Assembly: GCF_963678635.1 (NCBI RefSeq)
Contig: NC_087064.1
Span: 70,307,465-70,371,464, forward strand
Length of the DNA stretch: 64,000 nucleotides
Source: Symsagittifera roscoffensis
Lineage: Eukaryota > Xenacoelomorpha > Acoela > Convolutidae
Direction: 5' to 3'
Shown here: positions 44,135-54,566 of the stretch, in pieces
Layout: each line of letters starts with the position of its first letter
Numbering within the stretch: the first letter of the stretch is position 1
The notes under the pieces: generated by a model
What the model was told of the DNA's origin: nothing
Seen by the model: the letters and a program-made list of their open reading frames with translations, nothing else
Databases searched by the model: none
Program-made: the position numbers and the translations under genes

Positions 44135-44929
44135 CTGGATAAGCCAGGGCACCCTATACCACGACACACTGAACTTCCAGTGGAGACGGCCGCCGAAATA
44201 AAGGTATTGGCCAGGAGTGATCCTGTCCCATTGGACCTGCTAGTCCGATCCAATCTGGTGCAGCAAGAGCTTACCAGGCTGGGTATAAACAGCATAGCCC
44301 TGCTATATAGGACAGTGAACGTGGCGCCGGTCGTCATGGGGAAGCTCCGTGACTTGCTGGATAGAGGAGTCGACGGACATGATCGTGAGCGGATGAAGAC
44401 CGTTCAACGGTTGAGCGTCACTGAGAGAACGGAGATGTGGAACGGGATTGCCGGTCGATAGTGAACCAGCTGGTGACCTCAATGCCGAAGGATATCTTGT
44501 TGAGGACTTCGTTCACAGAACGTGGGAAATCGACACCGGTCCAAGCCACTGAAGAAGTCAGGGTCAAGTCGCATTCCAGCTTCACGAGAAAAGTACGATT
44601 TACGGATGCAAGGGAAGAGTACGAACCGGGCTTGAATTGTTCATCCGGGGACAAGACAATGTCCGGGGAGTCAGGCACTTTCGAGCCTGCACAGGACGAT
44701 TTGTCCGGGGAGACAAGGTTGAGGCAACCAAAGGACAGAATGTTGTCCGGGGAGCCGGGTTCAAGGCGACCAAGGGACAGAGTTTTTTTGGGGAGCCGAG
44801 AAACGTCACAGACAGATCGTAATCCATCGGCCCGAGTGATGTGCCCCCATACACTCGGGGTCCCGGTCGTGGGAAAACACATCGGAGACTACTTCCAATT
44901 CGGATGTTTCGGAGATTGCAATTCATTCC
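44135..44929 (+). pseudogene. B2 linker between RNase H and integrase
   Basis: Frame 2 continues to 44,461, then frame 1 carries 44,437-45,006. The charged, low-complexity sequence includes tandem short units built on a TCCGGGGA core (44,645-44,790, encoding SGE/SGD repeats). No domain recognised. It probably is a flexible spacer or processing region of Pol. Confidence 0.5.
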
Positions 44930-46855
44930 TTGTTGGTGGAATGGAAACAGCGCGGGCTGGACCGGGAAATGCATCAGGATCCAGACAGAGACAAGTATAC
45001 CTCTGATGAGGAGGGCACTGTAGTGGACAAGGCCGCAGAGGAGCCTGAACTGATAGATGTGTCGAAACGTCCCACCAGATTACTGCCACATGGTACGGTC
45101 GTCCGTACCAATCTGGAGCCATCTGTGCAGGAAGCAACACCTTTGATGAAGATATGGTGTGTCAAGTTGATGGATGATGCTCATGCTCCGGAGATAATGA
45201 GCGGGCAATTAAACGTGATAAAGACGCATCTGAAAGCCAGATACCGGCTGTCGGACCTCCTAAGGGCTCAACGAAATGACAGAATGACGAGCAATCTGAA
45301 AAGATGGGTCGAGAACGGGGCACCTGACAAAGGAGATTTGGAGGAAGACAGCTATAAGATTTTGAAGCAATTTTACTTGAAGAGAAAAGATCTGTTGTAC
45401 CTGAACAAAGACGGGATTGTAGCCTGTAAACGAGAAGAAGAAGACACGGTGCCTTACAAGTATAATTCAATAGTGTTACCACAGTTATACCAGACCGAAT
45501 TGCTCTTTCGTTCACATGACCAGATGGGCCACCAAGGCGTGGACAAAGTGTACAACAGAATACAGAAACGATTCGAATGGCCTGGTTTGAAGAAGGCTTG
45601 TGAAAAGTGGATCTCTGCATGCTTGTCGTGTCAACAGGCGAAAGACCCCAGGAAACAAAGATTCCCTCTGCAGTCAATAGAGTCATCGGGATTCAACGAA
45701 GTAGTGCAAATTGATCACCAGAAGATATGCATGACAGCCACGGGCTACAATCAGGTGCTGGTAATGATTGATCATTTTACGAAATATGCAGAGGCAGCCC
45801 CCTGCATGACAGCATCAGCGGAAGAAACGTGCGATCACTTGATAAATGTGTGGATAGCGAGGCACGGTTTCCCCATCACATTCCAATCGGACAATGGCAA
45901 AGCATTTGAGGGCGATCTCACGAAGGAATTAATGAAAAGATCGCAGGTGGCACAGGCCCACTCGACCACTTATCACCCACAAACTAATGGCCTAGTCGAG
46001 AGGCAAAATTGCACGCTGGTATCCATGTTGAACGTCTATTGCTCACGCTACATGGATGACTGGGATAGGCACTTGCCGCAAGTGATGGGTACTTACAACA
46101 GCACAGAGCATTCCACCACGGGAATAAGTCCGCATATGATGCTAACTGGTCACGAAAAAGCTCTTCCGTTAACGTTTTTCTACCCTGAGTATGAAGGGAA
46201 GAAAACAGCACCACAGATGTACGTGCGTGATGTTATAAGGAGGCAGCCGGACCTCAATGACTTATGCAGGAGGAACACGCAACAGGCACAAATTAGACAA
46301 AAAAGGAGATTTGATAAAAAAAGACTGCAGATGCAAAAGCCTACTCAGTCGGCGATTACGTCTGGGTGTTCCAGGAAGTAGTTCCACCAAAAGGAATCAA
46401 AAAAGTATTTAAAAATGGCGCGCCCATTTCAGATAACGGAGGTGCACCAAGGAGGTCGTTTTTATCGATTGAGCCCTGGAAGAGCAGCTCATTACGAAAA
46501 CATCAAACCACACAATGCCTCATCAGAGGACTGGTGCATCCCAGCGGACATGCAAGAGGGAGAATATTTGATAATGGATCTTGCTTGTGAGGTGAATGAA
46601 AGGGGTACTCGCGACAAAAACGATGGGAATGAGGTGGTGGATGATTGCGATCTACCACTGGACCTGGCGTTGACCGAGCGAGTAGAGGTGGACGACGAAA
46701 CTCTACCTTATGTCGAAGAGGACTGGGACTGCCCAGAACAAACTGAAATTGACAAAGGGGCACAACCTGAATTTCCTCTCACCATGGAGACACGCCTGAG
46801 CAAGAGAGGAAGGAACAAGAAGAAGTACAACCCGTATGGCGAGGATTTTATTTAA
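44930..46855 (+). pseudogene. B2 integrase
   Basis: The HHCC zinc-binding domain is visible: HDQMGHQG (H-x4-H) and CLSCQQ (C-x2-C). The core has D262 (QIDHQ), D321 (QSDNG) and E357 (GLVERQN), a D-x58-D-x35-E triad. A GPF-like module (RPFQITEVHQGGRFYRL, 46,417-46,467) closes the protein, followed by an acidic tail. Two frame changes near 46,330 and 46,410 compensate each other, and TAA at 46,853 interrupts the tail. The core itself is intact over 480 codons. It would insert the element cDNA; no chromodomain is seen. Confidence 0.88.
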
Positions 46856-46876
46856 GACAGGATAATTTTAAGCGAC

Positions 46877-47155
46877 ATGATGGAGTCGCTGGTGGGACTG
46901 GATGAAATAGCGGTGCCAAGAGAGATCGAATTGGTAAATGACATGGATCAGGATTGGATCGAACATCGCTCCGAACCAGAAATAGAGTTCGAACCAGAGG
47001 TGGAGCAGAATCATGAGCATGAATTAACGAACTTGCGAGTGCTCGAATGGCTCCACGATCTGCCGGCGGATCCCAAAGAGACGACCTTGACGATTCGGGA
47101 TGTCGATAAAGACGGCATCAAATACGTCAGCCATGACAATACCGAGTCCAACTGA
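46877..47155 (+). pseudogene. Acidic C-terminal tail of B2 Pol
   Basis: Same frame as the preceding tail after the TAA at 46,853. Very Glu/Asp-rich, with LTNLRVLEWLHDLP as the only ordered-looking stretch. It ends at TGA 47,153, probably the natural end of Pol. Confidence 0.45.
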
Positions 47156-47388
47156 GTCGCTCCAGATAGCCCTCTACGCGTTCCGCAATCCAACCTCGAT
47201 CTGCTCGACTTTGGGCGATCGACGGGGACGTTGATGGATATTTTTGTCCGGGGAGTGGGGGTAGGACTCACCCACATCGAAAACCTGATCATTAAAAAAT
47301 TATAATCGGCAAGAGAAACCGGAGAACTAGAAACGGAAGGCGAGAACGCTAAAAAAAACCACCTTTTGGACAATTTTTTGTTTCTTAT
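47156..47388 (+). other. Spacer between Pol and macrodomain gene of B2
   Basis: No protein-like frame that I can support. It contains CCGGAGAACTAG-type purine-rich sequence and a run of A before the macrodomain frame opens. Confidence 0.35.
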
Positions 47389-47852
47389 TTTGACTTACCG
47401 AGCCATTATTCAAACAATAACGTCATAACGGACAGCGATTTCATACTCACGGAACGTACATGCGCTATAGCGATAACCGCGGACGTAAGCTTCCAAACAG
47501 CACTAGCGGCTGACTTTAAGAGAGAGTATAAGAATATTGAGTTTTTATGGAAACAGAGGCCTGGTGTGGGAGGGATGATAGCGCTGCCCCCTGTTGCATC
47601 ACAGAACCCAGGGAAATATTTACTAAGGCCACTGATAGACAACACGTAGATCCAGAGAGCTTGGTATTGGCCTTGACTCAACTTAGGGATTTTCTGGTTG
47701 AGAGAGGGTTGACCTCTCTCTCGTTACCAGTCTTTGATCCCAATAGGGGAAAGCTACATCCGAGAGAGTTGTACGCCCTTGTACACGTGATATTTTCAGA
47801 AACTGATATAGAGGTTTACTTACATAAAAAATACTATCTGAGTATATGCTAG
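47389..47852 (+). pseudogene. B2 macrodomain (ADP-ribose-binding type) protein, one frame change
   Basis: The frame is open from about 47,389 in frame 1 to TAG 47,644, then goes on in frame 0 to TAG 47,850, so about 150 codons with one shift near 47,640. The succession matches macrodomains of the TARG1/ALC1-like group. A first strand with ITADVSF...ALAADFKREY is where 'non-available-substrate' loop 1 lies. Next come GVGGMIALPP as the second strand and a KYLLRPLI strand, then ESLVLALTQLRDFL. The final strands are LTSLSLPVFDPN...LHPRELYALVHVIF and TDIEVYL. Macrodomains bind or remove ADP-ribose and can oppose host PARP defences. No ATG is clear; the start may be lost or spliced. The family call is by pattern only. 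Confidence 0.6.
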
Positions 47853-48219
47853 GAGTTGCATTTGGCGATAAGTGGTTTTTATTAAGTTTACTTTATAGGC
47901 ATTAGGATTAAATTAGGTTAGCTTCTAGGGATTATGTTTTTATGTAATAATGTATATATATGATGTTTATGTGTTATGTTTTTTTAGGGTATGTTTTATG
48001 TGATGTCTATGTCAGAAAAGACCACCTTGGTGCTAAATTTTAAATCAGGAACAAAAAGAAAATTTCAATGGATATTTTTAAAGATCTGAATGATGTTTTA
48101 TCCAGAAAAAGTGACGGTTTTAAGTCGTGACTTGCTTTTTAGATCTTGATTGATCAAATTTTGTTTATTGAATCTAACAAACCAGAAGGAACTCGACGAC
48201 GAAAATCAACACGATAGAA
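47853..48219 (+). other. AT-rich spacer in B2
   Basis: T-rich, with ATGTTTTATGTGATG-like repeats near 47,990; no gene seen. It could contain signals for expressing the following ORFs (splice acceptor or internal promoter), but none is certain. Confidence 0.4.
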
Positions 48220-48855
48220 ATGGGTGACACGAATGAATTCATGGAATTCCTCTCAGCGAGTCTAGGAGCGACTCTAGACGAGATCTATCAGCGGCGGATT
48301 AATTGTGATTTTACACAAGAAGACCCGGGACTGGCGATGTTTGTAGTCGCGCTCCTCAACGCGTTGGGACTAGAGGGTCGAGGGAATTGCCCCATGGAAG
48401 TGGTGTTGATGCTGGCCTTCGTTGAGTCCGGGACCGCCGAGAGAGGTCGAAATCGATTGATGAGATGGCGCCGAGGAGAAATGTCTGGACGCGACTTGGC
48501 TCGTGAGCCGGGACTAGGTGAGCAGAGGGATCACCGGCTAGGTGAGATGCCCCTACCTGTTCAGCCTGCACAGCCGCTCATCGGAGCAAAAAGACTACGT
48601 GATGGGCCGGACCCGTCACATTCAGTAGACTCTCCAACAGTTGCTCCTCCTCCGAAGAGAGTGAGGGTGAGCGAGATAGAGATACAGACCTCGGAGACGA
48701 TCGAGACGTTGGAGAAGAAAGAAAGGGATCAGAACGAGCTGTGTGCCAAGCTGCAGGAGTACAGAGCAATAGCTCGAGAAAAAGACGAATGGAAGAAGAA
48801 GTTTGAATATCTGCAAATAGCCTACAAGGAAGAGGAGATAAAACATCTGAAGTAA
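48220..48855 (+). CDS. B2 accessory coiled-coil protein (211 aa)
   Basis: ATG at 48,220 opens an intact frame. The N-terminal 75 residues look helical and hydrophobic (MFVVALLNALGL, MEVVLMLAFVES). A basic middle follows, then a nuclear-localisation-like PPPKRVRV near residue 145 and a strongly charged coiled coil to the end (residues about 150-211, E/K/R heptads). TAA at 48,853 is followed, 6 nt later in the same frame, by an ATG and more protein-like sequence, so the stop may be real or a mutation in a longer polyprotein. No family recognised. Confidence 0.6.
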   Translation: MGDTNEFMEFLSASLGATLDEIYQRRINCDFTQEDPGLAMFVVALLNALGLEGRGNCPMEVVLMLAFVESGTAERGRNRLMRWRRGEMSGRDLAREPGLGEQRDHRLGEMPLPVQPAQPLIGAKRLRDGPDPSHSVDSPTVAPPPKRVRVSEIEIQTSETIETLEKKERDQNELCAKLQEYRAIAREKDEWKKKFEYLQIAYKEEEIKHLK

Positions 48856-48861
48856 CTATAT

Positions 48862-49059
48862 ATGGCGAGGGTGAACCAAGTGTCACCGGAGATGAACTCC
48901 TCGGAGGCATCCAGGGACACACGTCCCAGGACGAGGGCAAAGGAGCCGTGCGCACCGAGAGAGCCCGAGGCTCCTCAGCAGACGTCACATTCTGCTCCGA
49001 ACCCGAGAAATACGATACCAGACCCCTCAGACACCTATCTCGCTCCTCAGTTCCAGTAG
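48862..49059 (+). pseudogene. Disordered linker upstream of the SGNH domain
   Basis: Same frame as the coiled-coil ORF and the SGNH ORF. 65 codons rich in P, E, R, S and T (DTRPRTRAKEP, PEAPQQTS). It ends at TAG 49,057, after which the frame goes on. Probably the N-terminal extension of the SGNH protein or a polyprotein spacer. Confidence 0.4.
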
Positions 49060-49071
49060 TCGTTCAATCAG

Positions 49072-50043
49072 GTGGCCAGAACAGCTATGAACGAGATCAA
49101 AAGGACCACTAGCCGGACGCTGGGTAGAGTCTTCCCTTCCCAACGCTTTGATCGTTCTTCAAGCAGCTCGGAGCGAATACCCCGAACTGTATTACCAACA
49201 GGGACCGCGTTTGGTGGGACGATTCATAGATTTCGTGTAGTTGATAATAGAAAGAACCTAACGGTGCGCAACCAGTTCGTGCAAGTGGCCACGGAGCATC
49301 CTCGTGCTTGTTTGAATGGCATGGGCTGGAACCCCGCCATAAGCAACCAGGCAATTCCCTCAGGGAGTCGTCATTTGGTTATAGGGGACAGTTTAGTGAG
49401 GGATCTGAACGAGATCTTTGTCAACGGGCAGACTACTGTCCTATCTTTTGGAGGCGCTTCCGTGGCTCAAGTCATCAAAATGATGAAGTTCCAGGGAGAG
49501 GATCACCTAGACACGCTGGTGATAATGCTCGGGACCAATGACGTTTCGAGAGCCCCTGTAACCCCAGAGGGCAAGTGGGAACCCCTTCTGGTCTGCCCAC
49601 TGAATGAGATGAAGGAGAAGTACAGACCCAGACTCGTGGTTCTATGCACGATACCACAGAACCCGGAGGTGGGCACGCCGGTTGCGGATTTTATGAATGG
49701 TAACGTGACCTGGTGGAACGAGATGACTCGCAGTCTGGTGAGGAGCAACCTCAGCGAGCTGCGACTCATGGATCTGGAAAACATGCTGCGCATGGTCGAT
49801 CACCTCGCACTCACCAGGGATGGCATACACTTCAACACCCAGCAGGGGAGGCACTGGATAAACGACGTGTTCCAGACGCAGTTGAGGGAAATGGAGCAAG
49901 AATTGAGGACAACCAGCTCACTGGCTTGGATCAGTTCGACTGGAGGAGGTAGAGTGAAGGGTAACGTGCCAGAATCACTCGCTAATCGCCTCGGGCCCCT
50001 GGCAATGGAAACGGGTGCAGCTGCTCCCGTTGTTCCAAGCTGA
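49072..50043 (+). CDS. B2 SGNH/GDSL-type hydrolase (323 aa)
   Basis: All SGNH blocks are visible: block I RHLVIGDSLVRDL with nucleophile S107; block II Gly in SFGGASV; block III MLGTNDVS with G154, N156 and D157; block V RDGIHF with D250 and H253. This gives a complete Ser-Asp-His triad with oxyanion-hole Gly and Asn. Members hydrolyse esters of lipids, sugars or other acyl groups. Residues 1-95 are basic and Ser/Arg-rich. The frame is intact from ATG 49,081 (codon 4) or further upstream to TGA 50,041, then continues in frame. No signal peptide is seen, so an intracellular or particle-associated role fits better than secretion. Confidence 0.8.
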   Translation: MARTAMNEIKRTTSRTLGRVFPSQRFDRSSSSSERIPRTVLPTGTAFGGTIHRFRVVDNRKNLTVRNQFVQVATEHPRACLNGMGWNPAISNQAIPSGSRHLVIGDSLVRDLNEIFVNGQTTVLSFGGASVAQVIKMMKFQGEDHLDTLVIMLGTNDVSRAPVTPEGKWEPLLVCPLNEMKEKYRPRLVVLCTIPQNPEVGTPVADFMNGNVTWWNEMTRSLVRSNLSELRLMDLENMLRMVDHLALTRDGIHFNTQQGRHWINDVFQTQLREMEQELRTTSSLAWISSTGGGRVKGNVPESLANRLGPLAMETGAAAPVVPS

Positions 50044-50046
50044 GAT

Positions 50047-50694
50047 GTGAGAGCGAGGTTGGGGACTGCCCCTCCTCCCAGAACTCAACCGTTGGAGAGC
50101 CGACTTGGCAGATCGGTTGATCAGAACCGGATTAGCTCCCAGACCGTGTCTAGGAGGAATGACACGCCTGCTACAGCAACTCCTGCTTCGACAACAGGTA
50201 AATCGACGAGCGCCGTGCCGACGGAGGATGTTGAACCAAACAGTGTGCTCCTTTGGAACCGTCCAGATACCAGCGGTTTGGGACAATATAAGACAGACAT
50301 GTCGGCGAAGTTGAACATGAATACATTGACGTGTCGGGAGGATGCAAGGAAGATGATCGGTGGAGAGGATCCCACAGTGTCGCGATTGCATCGAATACCG
50401 GGCGTGGATTGGCTGTTAGCGGAACAGGAACAGTTTAGCTCCGCGACTACGCTCAGGTACGTGGACCTTAATGGATTGCCTCAGGACAATACCATTGGAC
50501 CCTTGAAAACCCAATCTCTTACGGACGTCCGTCGGAGAGCCAGAGAACTGACACCACCTTCTCGGACGACGAGAGACTATCCCCGAGCGACCTCGGTGGA
50601 AGGAGACGACAAGAGATATGCGGGACTGAAGACACCAGTGGGTGACAGCCTGTTTGCTGCCTATGATCCCTTGGATATAAAGGCTGCCAAATAA
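50047..50694 (+). pseudogene. Linker between the two SGNH-like domains of B2
   Basis: In frame with both neighbours, bounded by TGA 50,041 and TAA 50,692. The sequence is R/T/S/P-rich with short hydrophobic stretches. Near its end VGDSLFAAYDP carries a GDS triplet about 70 residues before the GSND of the next ORF, so it may hold block I of the second SGNH domain. Confidence 0.45.
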
Positions 50695-50700
50695 CTGATA

Positions 50701-51807
50701 GTGGCCAGGTCGGATTACCTCTACACGCCCCGTTCTCTCTTTTGGCCCGATGTGATTTTCTTGACAGCACCTAAGTTGGACTTGGGACAGTCAGCAGGCA
50801 TGACGATAAGTGTGCGAAGGGTAGTCAGCATGGAGCCGCAGGTGATAGTAATTGCAGGCTCGAATGACCACCTGCAGAGCAGAGGGTTGTTGTCCCGTCT
50901 GACGGATGGGTCGATCCCGAGCAATGAAGTCATAGGGGAGGCGATAATGACATTGCTCTCAGCCATGGCTGATGTGGAATCATCAGTACAACGACGCTTC
51001 ACTCAGAATGTAGTGAAGGTCATCGTTGTGTTATCACCGGGGTACGCCACATTGCCAGAACCCCATCAGTTTGTGTACACGATGGTCACAACGATAGCAG
51101 AGGGACGATTCAGCGTGATAATACCCGCGCCAAACAGAACAGTGGACCCCAACAACTACTACCCATCCCGATCCGAGCTTCCTGCCATTTGGACTGACAT
51201 TTCCAATGCCATACAGGGATTCAAGGATTGTAGCACAACTCGGTTGAAGCTGGATGAAGTCCTGGGGTTGGAGCTGTCCAACTTCGCCAGATTGCTGAAG
51301 TTGAGACCAGGGGTAGATGACGATCACTTGTTGGTACAACAGGTGGCCGATGATCTCTGGTTTAGACAAATGGATTACGCGGAGACTGTGCAGGGGAGGA
51401 CAGTTAGAAAAAATATGACATCGGCAGAAGAAGATCTCATGGCATTGGCTTTGTGTACAAAGCCACACACCAACTCATGGTTGTACTTGTCACCGAGATT
51501 GTGTACCTTAGGAGAAGACGCGTTCGAGCATGCACCTGCGGTAATCAAGGAGATACACGCGTATCTGAAGAACTTGTTTAACGAGAGGGAGTTAGCCGGG
51601 GGCATGATGTTACAGTTGATGCAGGACGTGAACACGATGTCATTGGAAAAGTTCCAAGCTGATATTTTGGCCACGAGGGCACAATACGAACGATCAGACG
51701 ATATTTTTGGTGGAATGGGAGTGGGATGGACGCCATCCTTCCTGTCAACGTGCTACCCGAAGGCCTCCCGGAACCTGATCGCGAGCTTTGTCAAGGATAT
51801 CCGGTAA
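50701..51807 (+). CDS. Second SGNH-like domain protein of B2 (368 aa)
   Basis: Follows the previous frame after TAA 50,692. VIVIAGSNDHLQSR (G53-S-N-D56) is a good block III, and the strand VKVIVVLSPGY after it fits the fold. GVDDDHLL (D206-x-x-H209) fits block V and aligns with RDGIHFN of the first domain. The nucleophile block is not in this ORF but may be the GDS just upstream. The C-terminal 130 residues are helical. This looks like a diverged partner of the preceding hydrolase, perhaps with lost activity. The first codon of the listed frame is GTG; no ATG is convincing. Confidence 0.55.
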   Translation: MARSDYLYTPRSLFWPDVIFLTAPKLDLGQSAGMTISVRRVVSMEPQVIVIAGSNDHLQSRGLLSRLTDGSIPSNEVIGEAIMTLLSAMADVESSVQRRFTQNVVKVIVVLSPGYATLPEPHQFVYTMVTTIAEGRFSVIIPAPNRTVDPNNYYPSRSELPAIWTDISNAIQGFKDCSTTRLKLDEVLGLELSNFARLLKLRPGVDDDHLLVQQVADDLWFRQMDYAETVQGRTVRKNMTSAEEDLMALALCTKPHTNSWLYLSPRLCTLGEDAFEHAPAVIKEIHAYLKNLFNERELAGGMMLQLMQDVNTMSLEKFQADILATRAQYERSDDIFGGMGVGWTPSFLSTCYPKASRNLIASFVKDIR

Positions 51808-51831
51808 CTGTCGATCGGCCTGATATCAGCC

Positions 51832-52566
51832 TTGTACGTGACATTTGGTCACGAGAATTTCGTGAAGGGACCTGCGAATCTCTTCACCCAAGCTTTGGCA
51901 GACCTGAGATTGGACGGACTCCTCACCCTGATCGCTATGATGTATGGTCGGTTGGGCGATTTGCTCGTGCTATTGCGCTACCCAGAACAATTTCAGGGAT
52001 CGAGTCGTGAATTCAAGGCGCAGTTGGAAACCGCCTCGCTCAGGAAAATGAAGGACTGGAGGATCCTCTTGCTCCAATATCTCCTGCAACAGAACAGGAG
52101 TATCACATGAGAAGACAAGGTGGCGACGGATGCGGGTGAATGTAAACAGTATTGTGGCATGCCCTTGCTGACAGATCTGGCTGTTATGATGCGGATCGAT
52201 CCGCTGGCTCTGATTCATGGACTACGGGAGTTCGTCACGGTGGTGTATGGACCCGTGATGTCATTTGTGTTCCCCGATGTACAAGTAAAGGCATACAGGA
52301 ACTCGGTGTTGTATGTCAACCTAGTTTCGGTAGTGGATTGCTCCGTGCTGAATTGGGTAGAACAGAAGGAGCTAAGAGGGTTAGCCAGCGACGATAGGCT
52401 ATTTGGAAGAATAGCAGAGCCGGGTTGGGTGTTGATTGACTTCAACAACAACTTTAAGAGCCGAATGGGCCGCGAGGACCTTTCCCGTGTCCAGTTCAAT
52501 CCGAAGCTTTGGAATCTGCGACCAGTGGTGAAGAATTCAGGAGAGGCGATGCTGGTACCACTTTAG
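51832..52566 (+). pseudogene. Unrecognised B2 block, continuation of the long frame
   Basis: Same frame 1 as the SGNH ORFs, with stops TAA 51,805, TGA 52,108 and TAG 52,564. It reads as globular protein: helices in 51,832-52,110 (LFTQALADLRLDGLLTLIAM), then alternating hydrophobic strands (FVTVVYGPVMSFVF, SVLYVNLVSVVD, GWVLIDFNNNF). No known motif. It probably belongs to the same polyprotein as the SGNH-like domain. Confidence 0.5.
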
Positions 52567-53321
52567 CGGGAAGCATACGCACACGTCAGAGAAAACCAGC
52601 AAGAGTGGCTTTCTGGGTCCAGGCCGCTGCCGAACCAGTGCCCCCGATACCCACCGATAAGGAGGATGTTGTTGGGAGTCACATCTCCTGCCATTGCCCC
52701 TCGCATTGGAGCGGCTCGTGATGCAGAAGAAAGAGTGCTGAAATGGATTGGAGGGATGGAGCCGCGCTTCATCAGCTGGAACGCTGCGGCCATGCACACG
52801 TTCGACTTCACATTCCCTGATGCCTGGAGCCGAAAGAAAATCAAGGCACCACCTTCCAGGAGACAAGAGGTCTCGGCTGAGGTGTGGAATGATGTGTATG
52901 CACCTGCAGATGATCTGTCAAGGTTGAAGTGGTCAGGAGATGTGAAGGTAGTAATCCTGGAAGTGGCAAAGGGTGCAGAGGAGGCACGTACATAACGGTG
53001 GATGATCTGGCGCCACATGGCGAGGAGTCGGTAGAATTCCTAGTGGATGACGAGTTGTTCTATATCGCAGGGTACCTGACTGTACCGGCGCGGCCGGACT
53101 CGGGCATGGATATGCGACAAGCCCCTTTGGGACCTAAACCAAAACCTGATACGAATGACGACGAGCTGATGGAGGGAAAGGGAGAGAAGTCGTGTGGAGT
53201 GGACCTAGGAGCTTTGGAGAGAGACTTGCTGGAATACCAGTTTAGTGAAGACGACGACGGGGAGGTCGATGGGAATCTATTACTGATGAAACCATCGTCT
53301 TTCATGTCCCCTACGAAGTAG
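52567..53321 (+). pseudogene. Unrecognised B2 block with acidic tail
   Basis: Frame 1 to TAA 52,993, overlapping frame 0 from 52,929 to TAG 53,319, so one frame change near 52,985. The first part is mixed helix/strand (EERVLKWIGGMEPRFISW, FDFTFPDAW). The second has an FYIAGYLTVP strand and then a Gly/Pro/Asp/Glu-rich tail. No family recognised. Confidence 0.45.
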
Positions 53322-53342
53322 GCGCCGGCCAGCTTATCCCCA

Positions 53343-54566
53343 GTGGACCCAATAAGCCTGGCAATGGACTACCGGAGGAGGGACCTACAAAAACTGCTCC
53401 ATGAGTCACCAAGGAGGAGGAAGATTGAGGAGACTATGAGGGTATCCTTCCTGAGCACGCTACCGAAAGAGGAATGGGAGAGATACCAGAGCGAAGTTGT
53501 ACGTAAGACAGGAGTAACCTGGAACCGAGTGACTTTCATGGAGAGGACATGGGACGTGATACGTAGATACGGGACGCAGTCCGTAATGAAGGTGGGATTA
53601 AACCAACCCATCATGCGCGAGGTTCTAGAGAAAATAGTGAACTCCGTAGAGTCTGATGTTCTGACCGAGTAAGTTACAGAGGACAGTGCCGATGATCAGC
53701 AGATCACGCGAAAGTTACCCGTCAGACGAGCCAAGAAAGGGCTGAAGCGGTTGAAAGGAAAGACAGGAAGCCGAGCCGTGAAACAGAAAGTGGTAAAGTC
53801 AAAAGTCAGCACAGTGGTAGCCTCGTTGGCAAGAGTAGCTCGTTCAGGCGAAAGTGGGCAAGGAGATGGTGCGACGCTGGCCGGGGGAGAGAAAGAGAAC
53901 CCAATACCCCCTATGCTATTGGCAGGTTTGACCACAACGGCCACGAAATTGAAGAAAAGTGCACGGACTCTGGCGGATACTAAGTTAGAAATGGAAATCA
54001 TCAGTCAATGTGGATCTGGAGGACTTGAAGATTATAGACCCTCGCGAATCAACATGGCCAAGTTGAAACTGGAAGGACAACTCGACGTGGTCGAGTATAG
54101 TCGAATCACTGTGCCAGACTCGGTCCACGTGGGAGATCCGGCAGGGGGTTATGTGGAGATGCTGAAGGCGAGGAATTCCGCGAGAGGGCACCTGATGGCT
54201 TGGAACGAGAAGCAAGCCATGCAGGAGTATCTGAAGGAGCTGACGGAGAACTCTAACATAAGTAGGAAAGAATACGGCACGGTGATGTCCTCGGAGGCAA
54301 ACGAAATCGGGCTGGAAAAACTGCTAGAGATCTCTTTGAGGGCGGCTCTCCAAAGATACTTTGACGAGACGATGCATGCGCCGGCGACGGTGGCAGCATA
54401 CCTGGCTTATCCGTATACAAGAACTGACTTGCAAGTACGATTGGCCTGGTGTTTGATGGGAATCCAGAAGGCGGAATATGAAGCCAACAATGACTCGAAA
54501 TCAAAGGAACAGGACCTGGATTTGATGGAAGCCCTGCGAATGTTGATTTCTAGAGACAATCCTTGA
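53343..54566 (+). pseudogene. Unrecognised B2 block: helical domain, basic linker, helical domain
   Basis: Frame 0 continues past TAG 53,319 and TAA 53,670 to TGA 54,564. A first helical part (YRRRDLQKLLHESPRRRK...LPKEEWERYQSE) is followed by a Lys/Arg-rich stretch at 53,710-53,810 (RRAKKGLKRLKG) that could bind nucleic acid. Then comes a longer helical domain (LEKLLEISLRAALQRYF, TDLQVRLAWCLMGIQKAEYE). A virion or nucleocapsid-like role is possible but purely inferred. Confidence 0.45.

Noticed and set aside
44418..44974. Minus-strand ORFs of 124-154 aa opposite the B2 Pol linker
   Set aside because: They arise from the repeated TCCGGGGA-type units of the linker; the plus-strand frames fit the element better.
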